Made by a program: the position numbers and the translations under genes. Positions 20,592 through 30,338 of a stretch of 64,000 nt of DNA are shown here, one piece after another. The DNA is from Phytopythium helicoides. Its lineage: Eukaryota > Oomycota > Peronosporomycetes > Pythiales > Pythiaceae. Location: assembly GCA_024867545.1 (NCBI GenBank), contig JANFNE010000012.1:434001-498000 (forward strand). Reading direction: 5' to 3'. Under the pieces are notes generated by a model. It did no database searches and was not told the DNA's origin. It saw only the letters and a list, made by a program, of their open reading frames with translations. The number at the start of each line of letters is the position of its first letter. Position 1 is the stretch's first letter.

Positions 20592-21575
20592 CTACGGCTT
20601 CGCTTTCCCACTCTCCAACATTGCGAATTGGTTGTTGGTTGAGCCTGGTGATGAAATAGGTCCACCCTCTTCGACGTCATGAATTGATGGCTTTACATGC
20701 AACTTGTCCTTTTTGGTGACCGCTAGGAACGTGACCAAAAGCGCAATAAGTCCCAGGAAGATCATGCTCGTGATGGTAGTGCCGAGGTTGAGGCCGGCTT
20801 TCCATCCTGATGGCAAGTCTGCAGCCAACGAACCAGATGAGGAGCTACTCGCAAGCGCAGCCGACCCTGATGCAGACGACGAGCTCGATCCTGATCCGGA
20901 TCCTGACCCTCCATCGTCCGTCTCAGCAGGGTTCTGGGAGAGTAGGTCGCCTAATGACGCTCCAAGTGGTCGTGTGAGCACGTACACGATCCAGAATCCC
21001 AGCACACCGTTGATCATTTTTCGCCACCACAGAAGGCTCACGATAACGATGCATCCTCCAAAGAGGACAAGCGAGTTACCATAGCCAATATCGAGCTTCT
21101 CCGCGATCAGGTCTCCCGCAGCAGTACCAAGGGCAAATGTCACCAGCACTGTGAGCCAGTACCAAGCTTCACGACGCCGAGTGTAGATGGTGTGGATCGA
21201 CAGATCGTGTTCGCAGCGATACCAGCCGAAGAATACGAGCAGCAGCAGCACAAAAAAGATCGGGGCCGTAATCTCCAGTGGGACATTGAGATTGTCGGTC
21301 AAGTTGTCTGACAGCAGTGTACCAACCGTGCTGATGGCGACAATAACAAACCAGTAGACCGGAGCAACATAGTCGCTGAGCTTGAACTGTACGGCGAGTG
21401 CCACAAGCAGAATTGCAAGCATGGTTCCAGAGGTTCCCGCTAGTCCAAGACCTGCATCCGCGTTGAGAAAGTCTGCGAAAGTCTCGCCAACGGTAGTCGC
21501 CAGCACCTTGATGATCCAGAAGTAGACAGTGACTTGGGGCACCTTGACGGCGACAGTCTCGTCAAAGAATCCCAT
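20592..21575 (-). CDS. DUF347-repeat integral membrane protein (COG4705-like)
   Basis: 327 aa, intronless, ATG at 21575. It has about eight hydrophobic segments arranged as tandem two-helix units with recurrent aromatic positions. Examples are FWIIKVLATTVGETFADFL, YWLTVLVTFALGTAAGDLI and FWIVYVLTRPLGASLGDLL. This is the pattern of the DUF347 repeat, described as a fourfold repeat in bacterial membrane proteins of COG4705. A Ser/Asp-rich loop separates the last helix, and the C-terminal 50 residues are cytosolic-looking. The function of the family is not established. Its mainly bacterial distribution raises the possibility of horizontal acquisition. The gene is convergent with the bZIP gene at 19355, with stops about 100 bp apart. 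Confidence 0.82.
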   Translation of the reverse strand: MGFFDETVAVKVPQVTVYFWIIKVLATTVGETFADFLNADAGLGLAGTSGTMLAILLVALAVQFKLSDYVAPVYWFVIVAISTVGTLLSDNLTDNLNVPLEITAPIFFVLLLLVFFGWYRCEHDLSIHTIYTRRREAWYWLTVLVTFALGTAAGDLIAEKLDIGYGNSLVLFGGCIVIVSLLWWRKMINGVLGFWIVYVLTRPLGASLGDLLSQNPAETDDGGSGSGSGSSSSSASGSAALASSSSSGSLAADLPSGWKAGLNLGTTITSMIFLGLIALLVTFLAVTKKDKLHVKPSIHDVEEGGPISSPGSTNNQFAMLESGKAKP

Positions 21576-22285
21576 TTCACAAAGCTGATAAGAGTGGAAG
21601 TAGCTTGTTACTGGAGCTTGCTCGACGAGGTGAATTGGATTGTGATGAGAGGCGCATTGCTATTGCTGTTTGAGCCAGGCGCGACGACTGATCCCATGAC
21701 GCAAAGATAAGGTAACCGTCCTGAGCATTCTGTGCTCCAGGTTTACAAGCAAACCCACCCGGAAGTTTTTCTGAACAGATTCTGTTTGACTTTCCGTTGA
21801 GCCAGGGTTGGACAGTGGTGGTTGATCTGATCCTGAAGGAAGGAGTTTTCGACGACGGAATCTTTTCTTGCAGGCTTCAGCAGCAGTTTGCCAAGTCCTC
21901 AAAACCTCGAGCATGCAAGGAATGAACACCTACCTGTAATACTAGCAAGTTGGTTGCTGTGGATTGTGGAGGCTCGCCATCAGCTTTCGAAAGGAGAAAA
22001 TGGCGGATCGGATATTCTGGGACTCACGTCACGATTGGTCGAAGTGAAGTCTCCTGCTCCGCCTTTCACCTGTCGTGCGCCATTGAAAACAACTGGACTT
22101 GGCGCGTGCGGACAGAAATCAAACACCAGCTGGTACGATCATCTTCAAGCTCTCCATAATTTGCTCGAAGGCTTACCACGCTACCTCATCTCGCAGCCGC
22201 TTGTAGCGGTCAACCTCATAAAACGAAGGCAATGCCAATACTTTGCAGTTTGAATTCTAGTGTCTAGGTTGGGCATGGGAGTACT
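21576..22285. other. Intergenic
   Basis: A 710-bp spacer with no supported gene; short open frames here lack domains. It should contain the promoter of the DUF347 gene. Confidence 0.5.
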
Positions 22286-23849
22286 TCATGCTGGTAGCAG
22301 GTTGATTTTTGATCGTTCATTTTCGTCGGCAAGCGTCGCGCTCAGGTCGATGCCGCTGCTGCCCGTGCTCATCAGATCCGGTCTGGCATCTAGCTGAAGC
22401 TCCTCGATCTGAAGTTGTCGCGCTGGGAAGTTTTTGACAGCGACGAAACATGGTAGACAGAAGTCGAATGGCCGTGCCTGGTATGGATGCCCCTTACAGT
22501 CCGGTCGCGCTCGCACTGCAAGAGCCTTGGTGATCCGGCACTTGCTACACGCCCACTGCAATAGTAATAGTATCCGTGTGATTGTCAGTCATGTGGTGGT
22601 TTACAACTACAGGCAAAGCTGGTTCACTTACGTTGTGGCACAAGCAGCAGCGCGAACCCTGAACCCCAAAGAGAGATCCCAACGACTTCGTGCAATGCAC
22701 ACATGCTGAAGGAGACGACATCGATGGTCGAGCTGCGCCAATGTCGTCCAGAATTTCGGCTGAGGTGACAGCCCCAGTAGAGTTGCTCGAACTCCTCTTG
22801 ATGTGCTCTCTGTGCTGCTGACGACGACGACGCTCCCGTGCCTGTCTCAAGAACCACGACAGCTTCTTGCGGACTGCACTATCAACGGGGCTCGACAGAC
22901 TCAGTAGCTTCTTGGCGGCGTCTTGCAGGACGAAAAATGTCATGGCTGCTCCACGAGGATCAAGCACGATCTGAATGAATGTCTCCACTTGCTGGTTTGC
23001 AAGCTGCCGAAACACGGCACAGTACGAAAGCAGCCCGCGGACAACTTGCTGGTCTCTTTGCTCTGGTAGATCTTGATGAACGACAGACTGCGCGACGCCA
23101 TAGCCAATGCGCTCGCCCGTGGTGCGTGTGACAGTTGTCCCTGACTTCATCAGCACGAGAAAGTCGCGGTCGCGAATGAGAGGGCTACCGCCACCGTTGA
23201 GCATCCACGCGACAATGAGTGCGTTGAAGGGATGCCTCTCGCTGGGACTCTCAATAGTGCCGAGCACGGCAGCGTCCGTCATTCCATCCTTCTCGAACAG
23301 GCCGCGCCGCAGAATGCTCGATGCGTCTGTAGCTATGAATCCGTACAGGATGTCGTCAACCTCACCTGACACGCGTCCGGTCGTGACGAGCACGGGCACC
23401 TTGGTGTTCGCAGAGAGAGCTGACGCAGGCCCAATCTCGACCGACGCAAGTGCATCGACGATGCTAAACAAACTCTGACCTACACGTTGGTCATCGTCTT
23501 CATCAACGCCTGACCCAGTCGCGCCCGACACAGACGAAGCCTCTCCTGCGCTGTGGCTGGCGTTGCCACTGCTGACGCTCACGCTTTGGCTGCTGCTGTT
23601 TCCGGGCACATTGCCTTTGTCCGAGTCCCGGTCGCTCCCACTGCGCTCACGGTACACGCGCGCGTTCTCCTTGGAGCGCATGAGCTTCCATCGTCCCCGG
23701 TCCATGTGCCCATGGCGGCGGAAGGCAAAGTCTTCGTACAGCGCCAACGTCTCGCGCACGCTCTCGTCCACGATGCTCGCGTACTCGCGACGGTCCGCGT
23801 CCGTCAGGCGGATGGTTGGCAGCGCAGCATTTCGTCGGCGGTCGCCCAT
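22286..23849 (-). CDS. START-like / variant FYVE zinc-finger protein, two exons
   Basis: The coding sequence is complement(join(22286..22555,22632..23849)). The ATG at 23849 (MGDRRRNAALPTIRL) aligns with the start of the 26451 gene, giving about 495 aa. The 76-nt intron (GTAAGT to TTGCAG) falls inside the zinc finger and joins CLCHN to WACSKC without changing frame. The START-like region covers residues about 20-340, with DFAFRRHGHMDRGRWKLM, IVAWMLNGGG and ERIGYGVAQSVVHQDLP. An acidic/Ser-rich insertion lies near residue 80-125. The zinc finger has CVHC, CLCH/WACSKC and CLPC, again without RHHCR. This third subfamily lacks the long Ser tail and the AExxYxTT motif, and ends shortly after IEELQLDARPD. 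Confidence 0.85.
22556..22631 (-). other. Intron within the zinc-finger coding region
   Basis: A 76-nt phase-0 intron, GTAAGT to TTGCAG. Splicing restores the third and fourth Cys pairs to the spacing seen in the intronless relatives. Confidence 0.8.
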
Positions 23850-24764
23850 AGCCACCGGTAGGCTGGCTCCGGGTCGAAAGTAAGAGTGGCTGGCCACGGT
23901 TCGCGAAAGCTCGGTCTCCGATGCTCGTAAAGCCGGCTACGTTGACAACGGCGGTGGTGCCACAGTCTGCATCGCCCCAATCGTTCCCTCCGTTCCGACG
24001 TGCATCGGCTTGAACTGGACCTGCAACAGCACAATCTCGACCGAGAAGTGGGACGGTCTCCGTGCATTTGCTCGGGAGCAGGACGGACTATACACGTGAG
24101 GCTCGCGGTCGTGGCATCGCTCGGCGGTCCGGTCTGGTCGGGAGAGCCCCACTCTCAACGAAGGAGCGCATTCTGGTTGCATCACTTTGATGTCGAAGGT
24201 CTCTCCATGCTGTCTCGACGTCGAAAACAACCATGAGGAGATCAGCCAGACCGAGAGGGACAGCGGCATGCATCATCTCCCGCAACCGAACGACGCCTGG
24301 TGCTTTACGTCCCACGGTGCTGTTTGGCGCAGTCGCTCCACAAGCCTTAGCGCCTGCTTTTCCTCTGCTCAACCTGGGTTCAATGGTGTCAATGCTGCGG
24401 CAAGAGCGGCGAGGAACGCTGGCTCTCGCGGACCGTGCGCTTCGTCATGAGTGCAAAGCACGCGCTTCTAAGCAATCGGGAGTCTCGCTTCTACTAACGG
24501 TCTGTAGCATGTACGTGAGCAATCTCGTTCGCGCCGTACATCTACTGCTCCATGCTCGTCGACCGATCGCTTCCAGTTCCGTTGCTTTGCCGCGAGCAAC
24601 ATGCGCGACCTGACCTGCACTCGGCCCCGAGTGCGCGGTAATTGAAGAGCACCAGGTTGAAGCTGGCAGAGCTCTTGGCCACATCTCTCCGTGGTGAGGT
24701 GGACACCCAGGCACGCCACGGTACTTCACGACACATTGACATGAGCAGCGCGTGGCGTGCGCGG
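23850..24764. other. Intergenic
   Basis: A 915-bp spacer between two minus-strand genes. No gene, RNA or repeat is supported. Confidence 0.5.
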
Positions 24765-25753
24765 CTACGAGAACATCCAGCGCGCGACCTGCCCGCTCAC
24801 CGCCGTGATGAGCACGACGGACACGAGGTTGACCTGCGCGTTGGTGAGCACGTCCAAGCCCGAGATGCGCTTGGCCTCGTTGGTTGCAACCCCTTCGGCG
24901 CAAATCTGCTCCTTACTCGGGTCGTACCGCGACTCCTGTAGCGTCGCGCCAAGCAGCGAGTCGACGAGCGAGCCCAGCAAACCAGTGGCAGCTCCTAGCA
25001 CCACGACTTGCACTTGGGCGTCGTCCCAGTTCGACGCAGCCGTTGCTAGCAAATACACCACGCCAATGAAGGCTCCGCCGAGCGCCGAGGCCGCAGTGCC
25101 TAGCAGCGAAATGCCACCATTGGTCCCCGGCGGCACGCGCTTGAGCGTCGTGATGAGTCGTGGAGGGCTCGAGCTCAGCACGCCGAGCTCCGACGCCCAC
25201 GTGTCGGCCGTGCAGCACGCGTAGTGGCCGACAAACCCCGCGAGCAGGTGGCTGCGCATCGGCGCGGCGTCAAAGTCGATCACCAGCGCGTCTTCCTCAC
25301 GCACGAAGACCAGATAGACTGCGATAGCCGTCGCAAGCAGGCTGCAGGCCAGCACCTGCGACGTCCTTGAGTCAGCGCCAGCTCGCCTCCTCCACCTCCC
25401 CCGTAAGCCATGCAACCGACCTGAGCCGCCGAGCGCTGGCCGCCGACCTTGTAGTTGGCGTCGATCGCCTGCTTGGTGCCCTCGCGCACGCGCGTGAGCC
25501 TGCTCCCCGACAAGTAGAAGCCCAGCAGCAGCGCGCCTGCGCCAAATCCAACGTCAGCGAGACCCGCGCCTTTCTCCAACTGCGCAGCGCACGCACCGAA
25601 GCGCAGGCCCGCCGAGAGCGTCAGCAGCCCCACGACGAAGGCCGCGGCCGCCCCCGACGCGTCCAGCGAGCGCTTGCGCAGCCCCCGAGCGGCCATGAGC
25701 GACGCCAGCAGCGCCGCCGCGGCCACCTGCAGCACCGGCGCCATGGAGCCCAT
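24765..25753 (-). CDS. TMEM19/DUF92-family membrane protein, two exons
   Basis: The coding sequence is complement(join(24765..25355,25421..25753)), 307 aa, with ATG at 25753 (MGSMAPVLQVAAAALLAS). The 65-nt intron (GTCGGT to CGCAG) is phase 0. It joins GGQRSAAQ to VLACSLLA, restoring the family sequence around the GGxR-xxxQVL element. Hydrophobic segments, a GFYLSGSRLTRVREGTKQ loop, and the stretch HYACCTADTWASELGVLS match the DUF92/TMEM19 family. KRVPPGTNGGISLLGT matches it too. In plants a DUF92 relative (VTE6) phosphorylates phytyl phosphate; TMEM19 itself has no settled function. Length is close to the usual 300-340 aa. It is probably an intracellular membrane enzyme or transporter. Confidence 0.87.
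25356..25420 (-). other. Intron of the TMEM19-like gene
   Basis: A 65-nt phase-0 intron, GTCGGT to CGCAG. Without removal the conserved segment after SAAQ is lost into a Gly-rich frame. Confidence 0.75.
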
Positions 25754-26450
25754 GATGCTCTTGGGTGGGTCGGAAACTGCTCTTGGAGATGGGCGCGGCG
25801 GTTGGCGAGCGCGTTTGCTCTTCAAAGGGAGGTGGACAGCTCCTCAAGTGAGCGCAACCGGTTGCACCGGCTGCGTTCGGTAGATATCGGTTGCCTGAAC
25901 AGTAGGCAACTGTCAGTTCGTGGCTGTCAGCGGCTTCAAGCGAGCCAGAGCAGCTGCCACATCTTGCAGTCTACCGTAGATTCCAGCGGGCTACAATCAC
26001 CGCACCGTAACGTTTCAGTGGGTAAGGTGTAGCATAGCGTCACTGGCGTGTCATGGCAGTCCACCGCTCGGCACTGGGGATTACAACACGCGCAAAGGCG
26101 GCGGCGGCGTCCGGACGGAATGCCCACGCTTTCCATCTTCATGAGGCGTGGGTGGCGGTGCAGCCAGCGCTGCAGGCGCGCGCGCTCTCTCTCTCGCGCA
26201 CAATGCTCAAGTCGCCTCACGCACGCGTAGGGACGACAAGGGGCGAAGCGGGTGCAGGTCGGCGCCCTATCTCTCCCCGCTGACTTCCTGCAATCTACGG
26301 TAGAAACAGCCGTGGTCTGATCTGACTGCTCTTCAGCGCAGAGCCGATGCTGAACCGCGATCTCTTGGTCTCAGTATGCAGCAATCGTTGAGGATCGGCC
26401 TCCACGCCGGACGCGACCAAGGCCACTCCCGCATTCGCCCCCGGCCCGAC
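25754..26450. other. Intergenic, divergent promoters of TMEM19-like and START genes
   Basis: A 697-bp region between divergently transcribed genes. Two 13-bp sequences in inverted orientation (25970-25982 and 26292-26304) flank a 309-bp interior, as in a small inverted-repeat element. No gene is supported inside. Confidence 0.5.
25970..26304. repeat. Possible small inverted-repeat element
   Basis: The left end TCTACCGTAGATT is the exact reverse complement of the right end AATCTACGGTAGA. The 335-bp span is non-coding. I see no obvious target-site duplication, so a MITE-like identity is only a suggestion. Confidence 0.3.
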
Positions 26451-27776
26451 ATGGCGGCGCGCAACGTCTCGGCGGCCTCGCTGCCGCGTATGAGCTTCTC
26501 CAAGGACGACGAGCTGCGGTACCGCGAGGTGGCGGCGGCCGTCGTATCCGAGACCGTCGCGCTCTACGAGGACTTCCTGTACGCGCGCAGCCGCAGCGTC
26601 GACAAGCAGCGATGGAAGCTCGTCAAGGAGCGCGACTCGGTCTTCGTCTACCGCGCCAGGGGGAAGCCCGGCGCCAAGCGGAGCGCCGCGGAGGGATACA
26701 CGAGCGACGACAGCGGCGGACGGCCGCATCTCGCGTCCCAGAGCAGCGGGACCTACTCGCAGTACGGACACCTGCGAGACGCAGAGAGCAGCGGCGCGTC
26801 CAGCATCGACACGACCGGCATGGGGCCCGGAGCTGCGCTCGCGGCCAAGAGCAGACTGCCCGTCATGATCGCCACGGCGGCCATCCCAGGATCCATTGAG
26901 GACGCTATGTACGGAGCCTACGTCGACGACTCGGCCTCCTTCCGCCGCCGGTCATTCTATCAGCAGGACCAGGCAGACGACTGTGTCATGCTGGCCACCA
27001 TCGACACGCCCACCAAGGAGGAGCCCTTCCAATTCCTAGGACTCGCGTGGATCCTGCGCAACTTCAACGGGCTCGGCGCCGTCGTCAAGAGCAGAGACTT
27101 CCTCTTCATCCAGAGCACCGGAATGACCCGCACCTCCCGCGGAGAGCAGGTCGGCTACGCCATGATGCACTCGGTGCCTCACCGAGATCTGCCGGAGCTC
27201 CAGGAGCTCGGTATTGTGCGTGGACAGATGAGCGTCTGCGCGCTCTCGCGGCAGATGGGCGACCAAGTCGTCGATGTGTTCATGCAGACTGTCATGCACC
27301 CGGGCGGGAATGTCGCCAACTTCATCAGCCTACCCGAGACCGCCACGGCCATGCTCGCGGCTGGCAAGCCCATGACTAGCGCGCACATGAAGAAGCTCTT
27401 TTGGGTGATGCGCCTGCGCGCCAAGGCGAGCGTCTCGGGTCCGATCTCGCCTACATCTTCGATCTCGTCGGGCGGTGGGGCTCTTGGAGCCTCGGTCATT
27501 AGCCATACCCGTCGCCAGCCACAGGAGTCAGATCACTGCTCATCGTGCAAGAAGGCGTTCGGGCGGCTGTTCTCGGGCGGTGGCACCTTCTGTCAGATCT
27601 GCCAGCAGCACGTGTGCTCGCGTTGCAGCGTCAGCAAAAAGATCGTCATCGACGCGACCGAGAAGGCCATAGTCGTGCGCCCATTCAATTTTTGCATCGC
27701 CTGCACACTCTCGACCCGCGGCTACTCCGCGCTCCAGGTGCATTCGGAAGAGCTGTCCCAGCGCCAGCGCTTTTGA
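26451..27776 (+). CDS. START-like / variant FYVE zinc-finger protein (short form)
   Basis: 441 aa, intronless. I chose the ATG at 26451 (MAARNVSAASLPRMSF) because it aligns with the relative at 23849. An in-frame ATG at 26376 would add 25 residues. The START-like region covers about 15-320, with YEDFLYARSRSVDKQRWKLV, FLGLAWILRNFNG, TGMTRTSRGEQVGYAMMHSV and QTVMHPGGNVANFI. The zinc finger at about 363-418 has CSSC, CQIC, CSRC and CIAC, without RHHCR. The protein ends 23 residues later, so it lacks the Ser-rich tail and C-terminal motif of the tandem array. It is the only member of the family on the plus strand here. It clusters with the 22286 and 30339 genes by sequence. Confidence 0.88.
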   Translation: MAARNVSAASLPRMSFSKDDELRYREVAAAVVSETVALYEDFLYARSRSVDKQRWKLVKERDSVFVYRARGKPGAKRSAAEGYTSDDSGGRPHLASQSSGTYSQYGHLRDAESSGASSIDTTGMGPGAALAAKSRLPVMIATAAIPGSIEDAMYGAYVDDSASFRRRSFYQQDQADDCVMLATIDTPTKEEPFQFLGLAWILRNFNGLGAVVKSRDFLFIQSTGMTRTSRGEQVGYAMMHSVPHRDLPELQELGIVRGQMSVCALSRQMGDQVVDVFMQTVMHPGGNVANFISLPETATAMLAAGKPMTSAHMKKLFWVMRLRAKASVSGPISPTSSISSGGGALGASVISHTRRQPQESDHCSSCKKAFGRLFSGGGTFCQICQQHVCSRCSVSKKIVIDATEKAIVVRPFNFCIACTLSTRGYSALQVHSEELSQRQRF

Positions 27777-28149
27777 GAACTGTAATCCAAGACCCGCCGA
27801 GATGGTGGTACGGAACTTGCATGAATGTGCTGCTGCTTGTCCGTGTTTGTAGAAAAGTGTTATGAAACCGAGCGGGTCAGAATCCTAGACCTCTTCTTGA
27901 AAGGCTACGTCAAAATAAAACCGGCTCATGTGATCAAAGCTTTCCTTCTGGTTGACATTCGAAGATGTGGTCTCACGTGGTCCGCTTCCGTGTGCCACGG
28001 GTAGCCAGGTATCTGAGATTTTTTTCTTTGCCACGGTGATTGCTTGGCGCCTGGTGTTTCCAGCAGCATCAACACGATCGCTCGACAACAATTGCTTGCC
28101 GAATCGTTACTGATCTTCAAGGTCTGCTAGATGGTCTGCTTCAAGGTCC
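27777..28149. other. Intergenic between convergent genes
   Basis: 373 bp of 3' flanks of two convergent genes. Nothing else is seen. Confidence 0.5.
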
Positions 28150-29334
28150 TCAAGAGGGCTTGATCCGCAGGATGGGACCAACGAAGGCGTTTTCCCACAG
28201 CAACACGACCGTGACCATCTCCATGAGCACATTGTGAGCGTAAGCGCGCTGGCCGTTGGTCGTAAGTCCGACGAGAGTTACGTCGGCACCGGCTTCTTGC
28301 TTCGTTGAGGGATCCACAATCGGGGTAAAAACCCACCCGTACATGGTGTGCGCGTTCACGCCCATGTGGAACGACACATCCTTGGCCAGACACTCATCCA
28401 CCGATGACCCGTACACATTGAGATTGCAGGTGCCGATGAGGAACCCTTGACCGTTGGGCAACGCTCTCCGGAACACGATGAGCGTGAAGCGGAACCGCGT
28501 CGAGCTGAACCCCTGCTCGGGCCTGCTGTTGGGGATCTCGAGCTCACGGGCCACCACTGCCGCATCGGGATTGAGCCACTGCAGCACCTTCATGCCATGT
28601 GCCCATCTCATGACACTAGCCAGGCGTTTCATATCGGTGGTCGCATGCCAAGTCTTGTCAAAAAGGGGTCGAGTCCGAGAGTTGTGCAGGAACCTCTTGC
28701 TCAGATGATACCTCGCGGTAGCCGACGCGTCGATGCACCTCCTGTCCTCCCATCCGAGCGCCATGTTCCCTCGCGGGACGAGCGAGCGCGTGATCTCGGC
28801 GTTCTCGAAAATCTTGAGCGTTGCCAAGTCCACGAGCTTGCCCATCTGTCCGTCGACCATGAGCCATTCAAGCAGCGGGGCGAGCGAGATGTCGTCAAAG
28901 CCCGCGTGTGCATCCTGGTTGTCGTCGCGCTCGTCCAGCTGTTCGACGGGAGGTGGGCGCGCGCTCTCGTCCGTCAGCATGCGCTGCACCGCCGCCTCGG
29001 CCTCCTGGAACTTGTGCACCTGCGCGCGCAGCCGCTGGTTGGCCACGCTGAGCGCCGCCGTCTGCGCCAGCAGCTCGGCCATGGCCCCGTCGTCGCCCTG
29101 CAGCCGCTGCGCCTGGCGCTTGGAGGCCGCCACCAGCGCCTGTAGCTGCCGCTCCAGCTGCGCCACCGAGCGCTGCGCGTCCTCCTTGGCCCCGCGCTTG
29201 CGCTGCCGCACGCGCCGCATGGACTCGCGGTTACGCTGCCGCCGCCTCTCGAGCTGCTCGCGCGCCTTGGCGTCGCTCTGCGGCGCGTCGTGGGCGGCGG
29301 ACGGCGACGTCGGCGAGCAGGTCGGCGACCTCAT
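28150..29334 (-). CDS. bZIP protein with START-like C-terminal domain (M96-like family)
   Basis: 394 aa, intronless, ATG at 29334. The basic region is at about residues 30-47 (RRRQRNRESMRRVRQRKRG) with the canonical Asn. It is followed by a coiled coil to about 115. Residues about 155-390 are START-like, with LQWLNPDAAVVARELEIP, FLIGTCNLNVYG and GADVTLVGLTTNGQRAYAHN. The end (VLLWENAFVGPILRIKP) matches the two genes at 17.7-20.5 kb. The gene is convergent with the START-zinc-finger gene at 26451. A CCAAT-containing 12-mer shared with the divergent pair lies about 100 bp upstream of the ATG. Likely a transcription factor; ligand and targets are unknown. Confidence 0.86.
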   Translation of the reverse strand: MRSPTCSPTSPSAAHDAPQSDAKAREQLERRRQRNRESMRRVRQRKRGAKEDAQRSVAQLERQLQALVAASKRQAQRLQGDDGAMAELLAQTAALSVANQRLRAQVHKFQEAEAAVQRMLTDESARPPPVEQLDERDDNQDAHAGFDDISLAPLLEWLMVDGQMGKLVDLATLKIFENAEITRSLVPRGNMALGWEDRRCIDASATARYHLSKRFLHNSRTRPLFDKTWHATTDMKRLASVMRWAHGMKVLQWLNPDAAVVARELEIPNSRPEQGFSSTRFRFTLIVFRRALPNGQGFLIGTCNLNVYGSSVDECLAKDVSFHMGVNAHTMYGWVFTPIVDPSTKQEAGADVTLVGLTTNGQRAYAHNVLMEMVTVVLLWENAFVGPILRIKPS

Positions 29335-30338
29335 GGGCGGTCGGCGGCGCGACGAGAAGTGATGGGCCTTGACGTCGCGGTGGCGACGGCGACGGGGTAT
29401 TGGCCAATCGGAGTGCTGTAAAGTGATTTTCTAGCCAATCACAGACGCGGAGGGACTCTGTGATTGATACCTCGGATATCATGGCGGAACTGGATGTTGT
29501 TGCAGCGCGCTGCTGTGCTTTTGCATGCAGACGCGGATTTTGTTGGAGGAGGCTCGGGATTCTAGAGGCTGCTTGGAGATGGAAGGGGTTGATGAGTCGG
29601 CAAGACGCTGGGAATGCAGTGGAGGAGGTGTGATTTGCGGATTGGGGTTTTGCCCTTTTTCATTTGATCTGGTCAACCGATCCGATGCGAGTTGGTGCTT
29701 CTCTTGGCTCTTACATGAACGTGTTTCTTCTCGATCCGTTTGACACGCGACATCCCTTGCCAACTCTGAATGAAGCATGCTTCTTTGCCGTAACTTTTAT
29801 CATCGAGCTGAAATAAGCACAAGCTATTTCCTGGATCACCAAGGCTCTCGCGACACGATCAGCGAGACTTTCTAAACTATGCAACCGATCTTGAGCTCGA
29901 TGGAGCGTCAAGAACCATACTCGTAATGGTGTTAGTATGCTATCGAGTGGTTCTTCGTCGAGTTTTTTTATGGCCGGGATGGTATGTCAGACTGAGCCTC
30001 GACCTTTTTGAGGCTTACAGCACTTGGGTGCTTGGTCCTTGCCATCTTCAAGAATAACCCGACGGTAAGGCAAGCGAGTCCAAATATTTAGAGGGTGCCA
30101 CCTGGGCTTCGCACAAACAATGCAATGTTGATGTGGAAAGGCATACAGCGAAGTGAGCCGCTATATGTGACGACTTGACCTCGAATGAAGGCTATTCTTC
30201 AGCGAATGAACGAGCACGCTTTACACAGAATCTGCAGTGTACAGGCGACCCATGCGCGGTTTATTGTCATCGGGGAGCGAGTGGTGTTTGTTTCTGGTGG
30301 TATTTCTAGGTGGATACGATAGATAGTTGTGACTGAGC
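29335..30338. other. Intergenic with CCAAT boxes and two adjacent hairpins
   Basis: CCAAT sequences lie at 29403-29408 and 29433-29444. Two consecutive perfect stem-loops occur at 29995-30032. Otherwise no gene is supported in this 1-kb stretch. Confidence 0.5.
29433..29444. promoter_or_regulatory. CCAAT-containing 12-mer shared between bZIP-START promoters
   Basis: AGCCAATCACAG lies 99 bp upstream of the 29334 start codon. The identical 12-mer is at 19115-19126 in the divergent bZIP promoter. CCAAT boxes are bound by NF-Y in eukaryotes; binding here is inferred. Confidence 0.5.
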
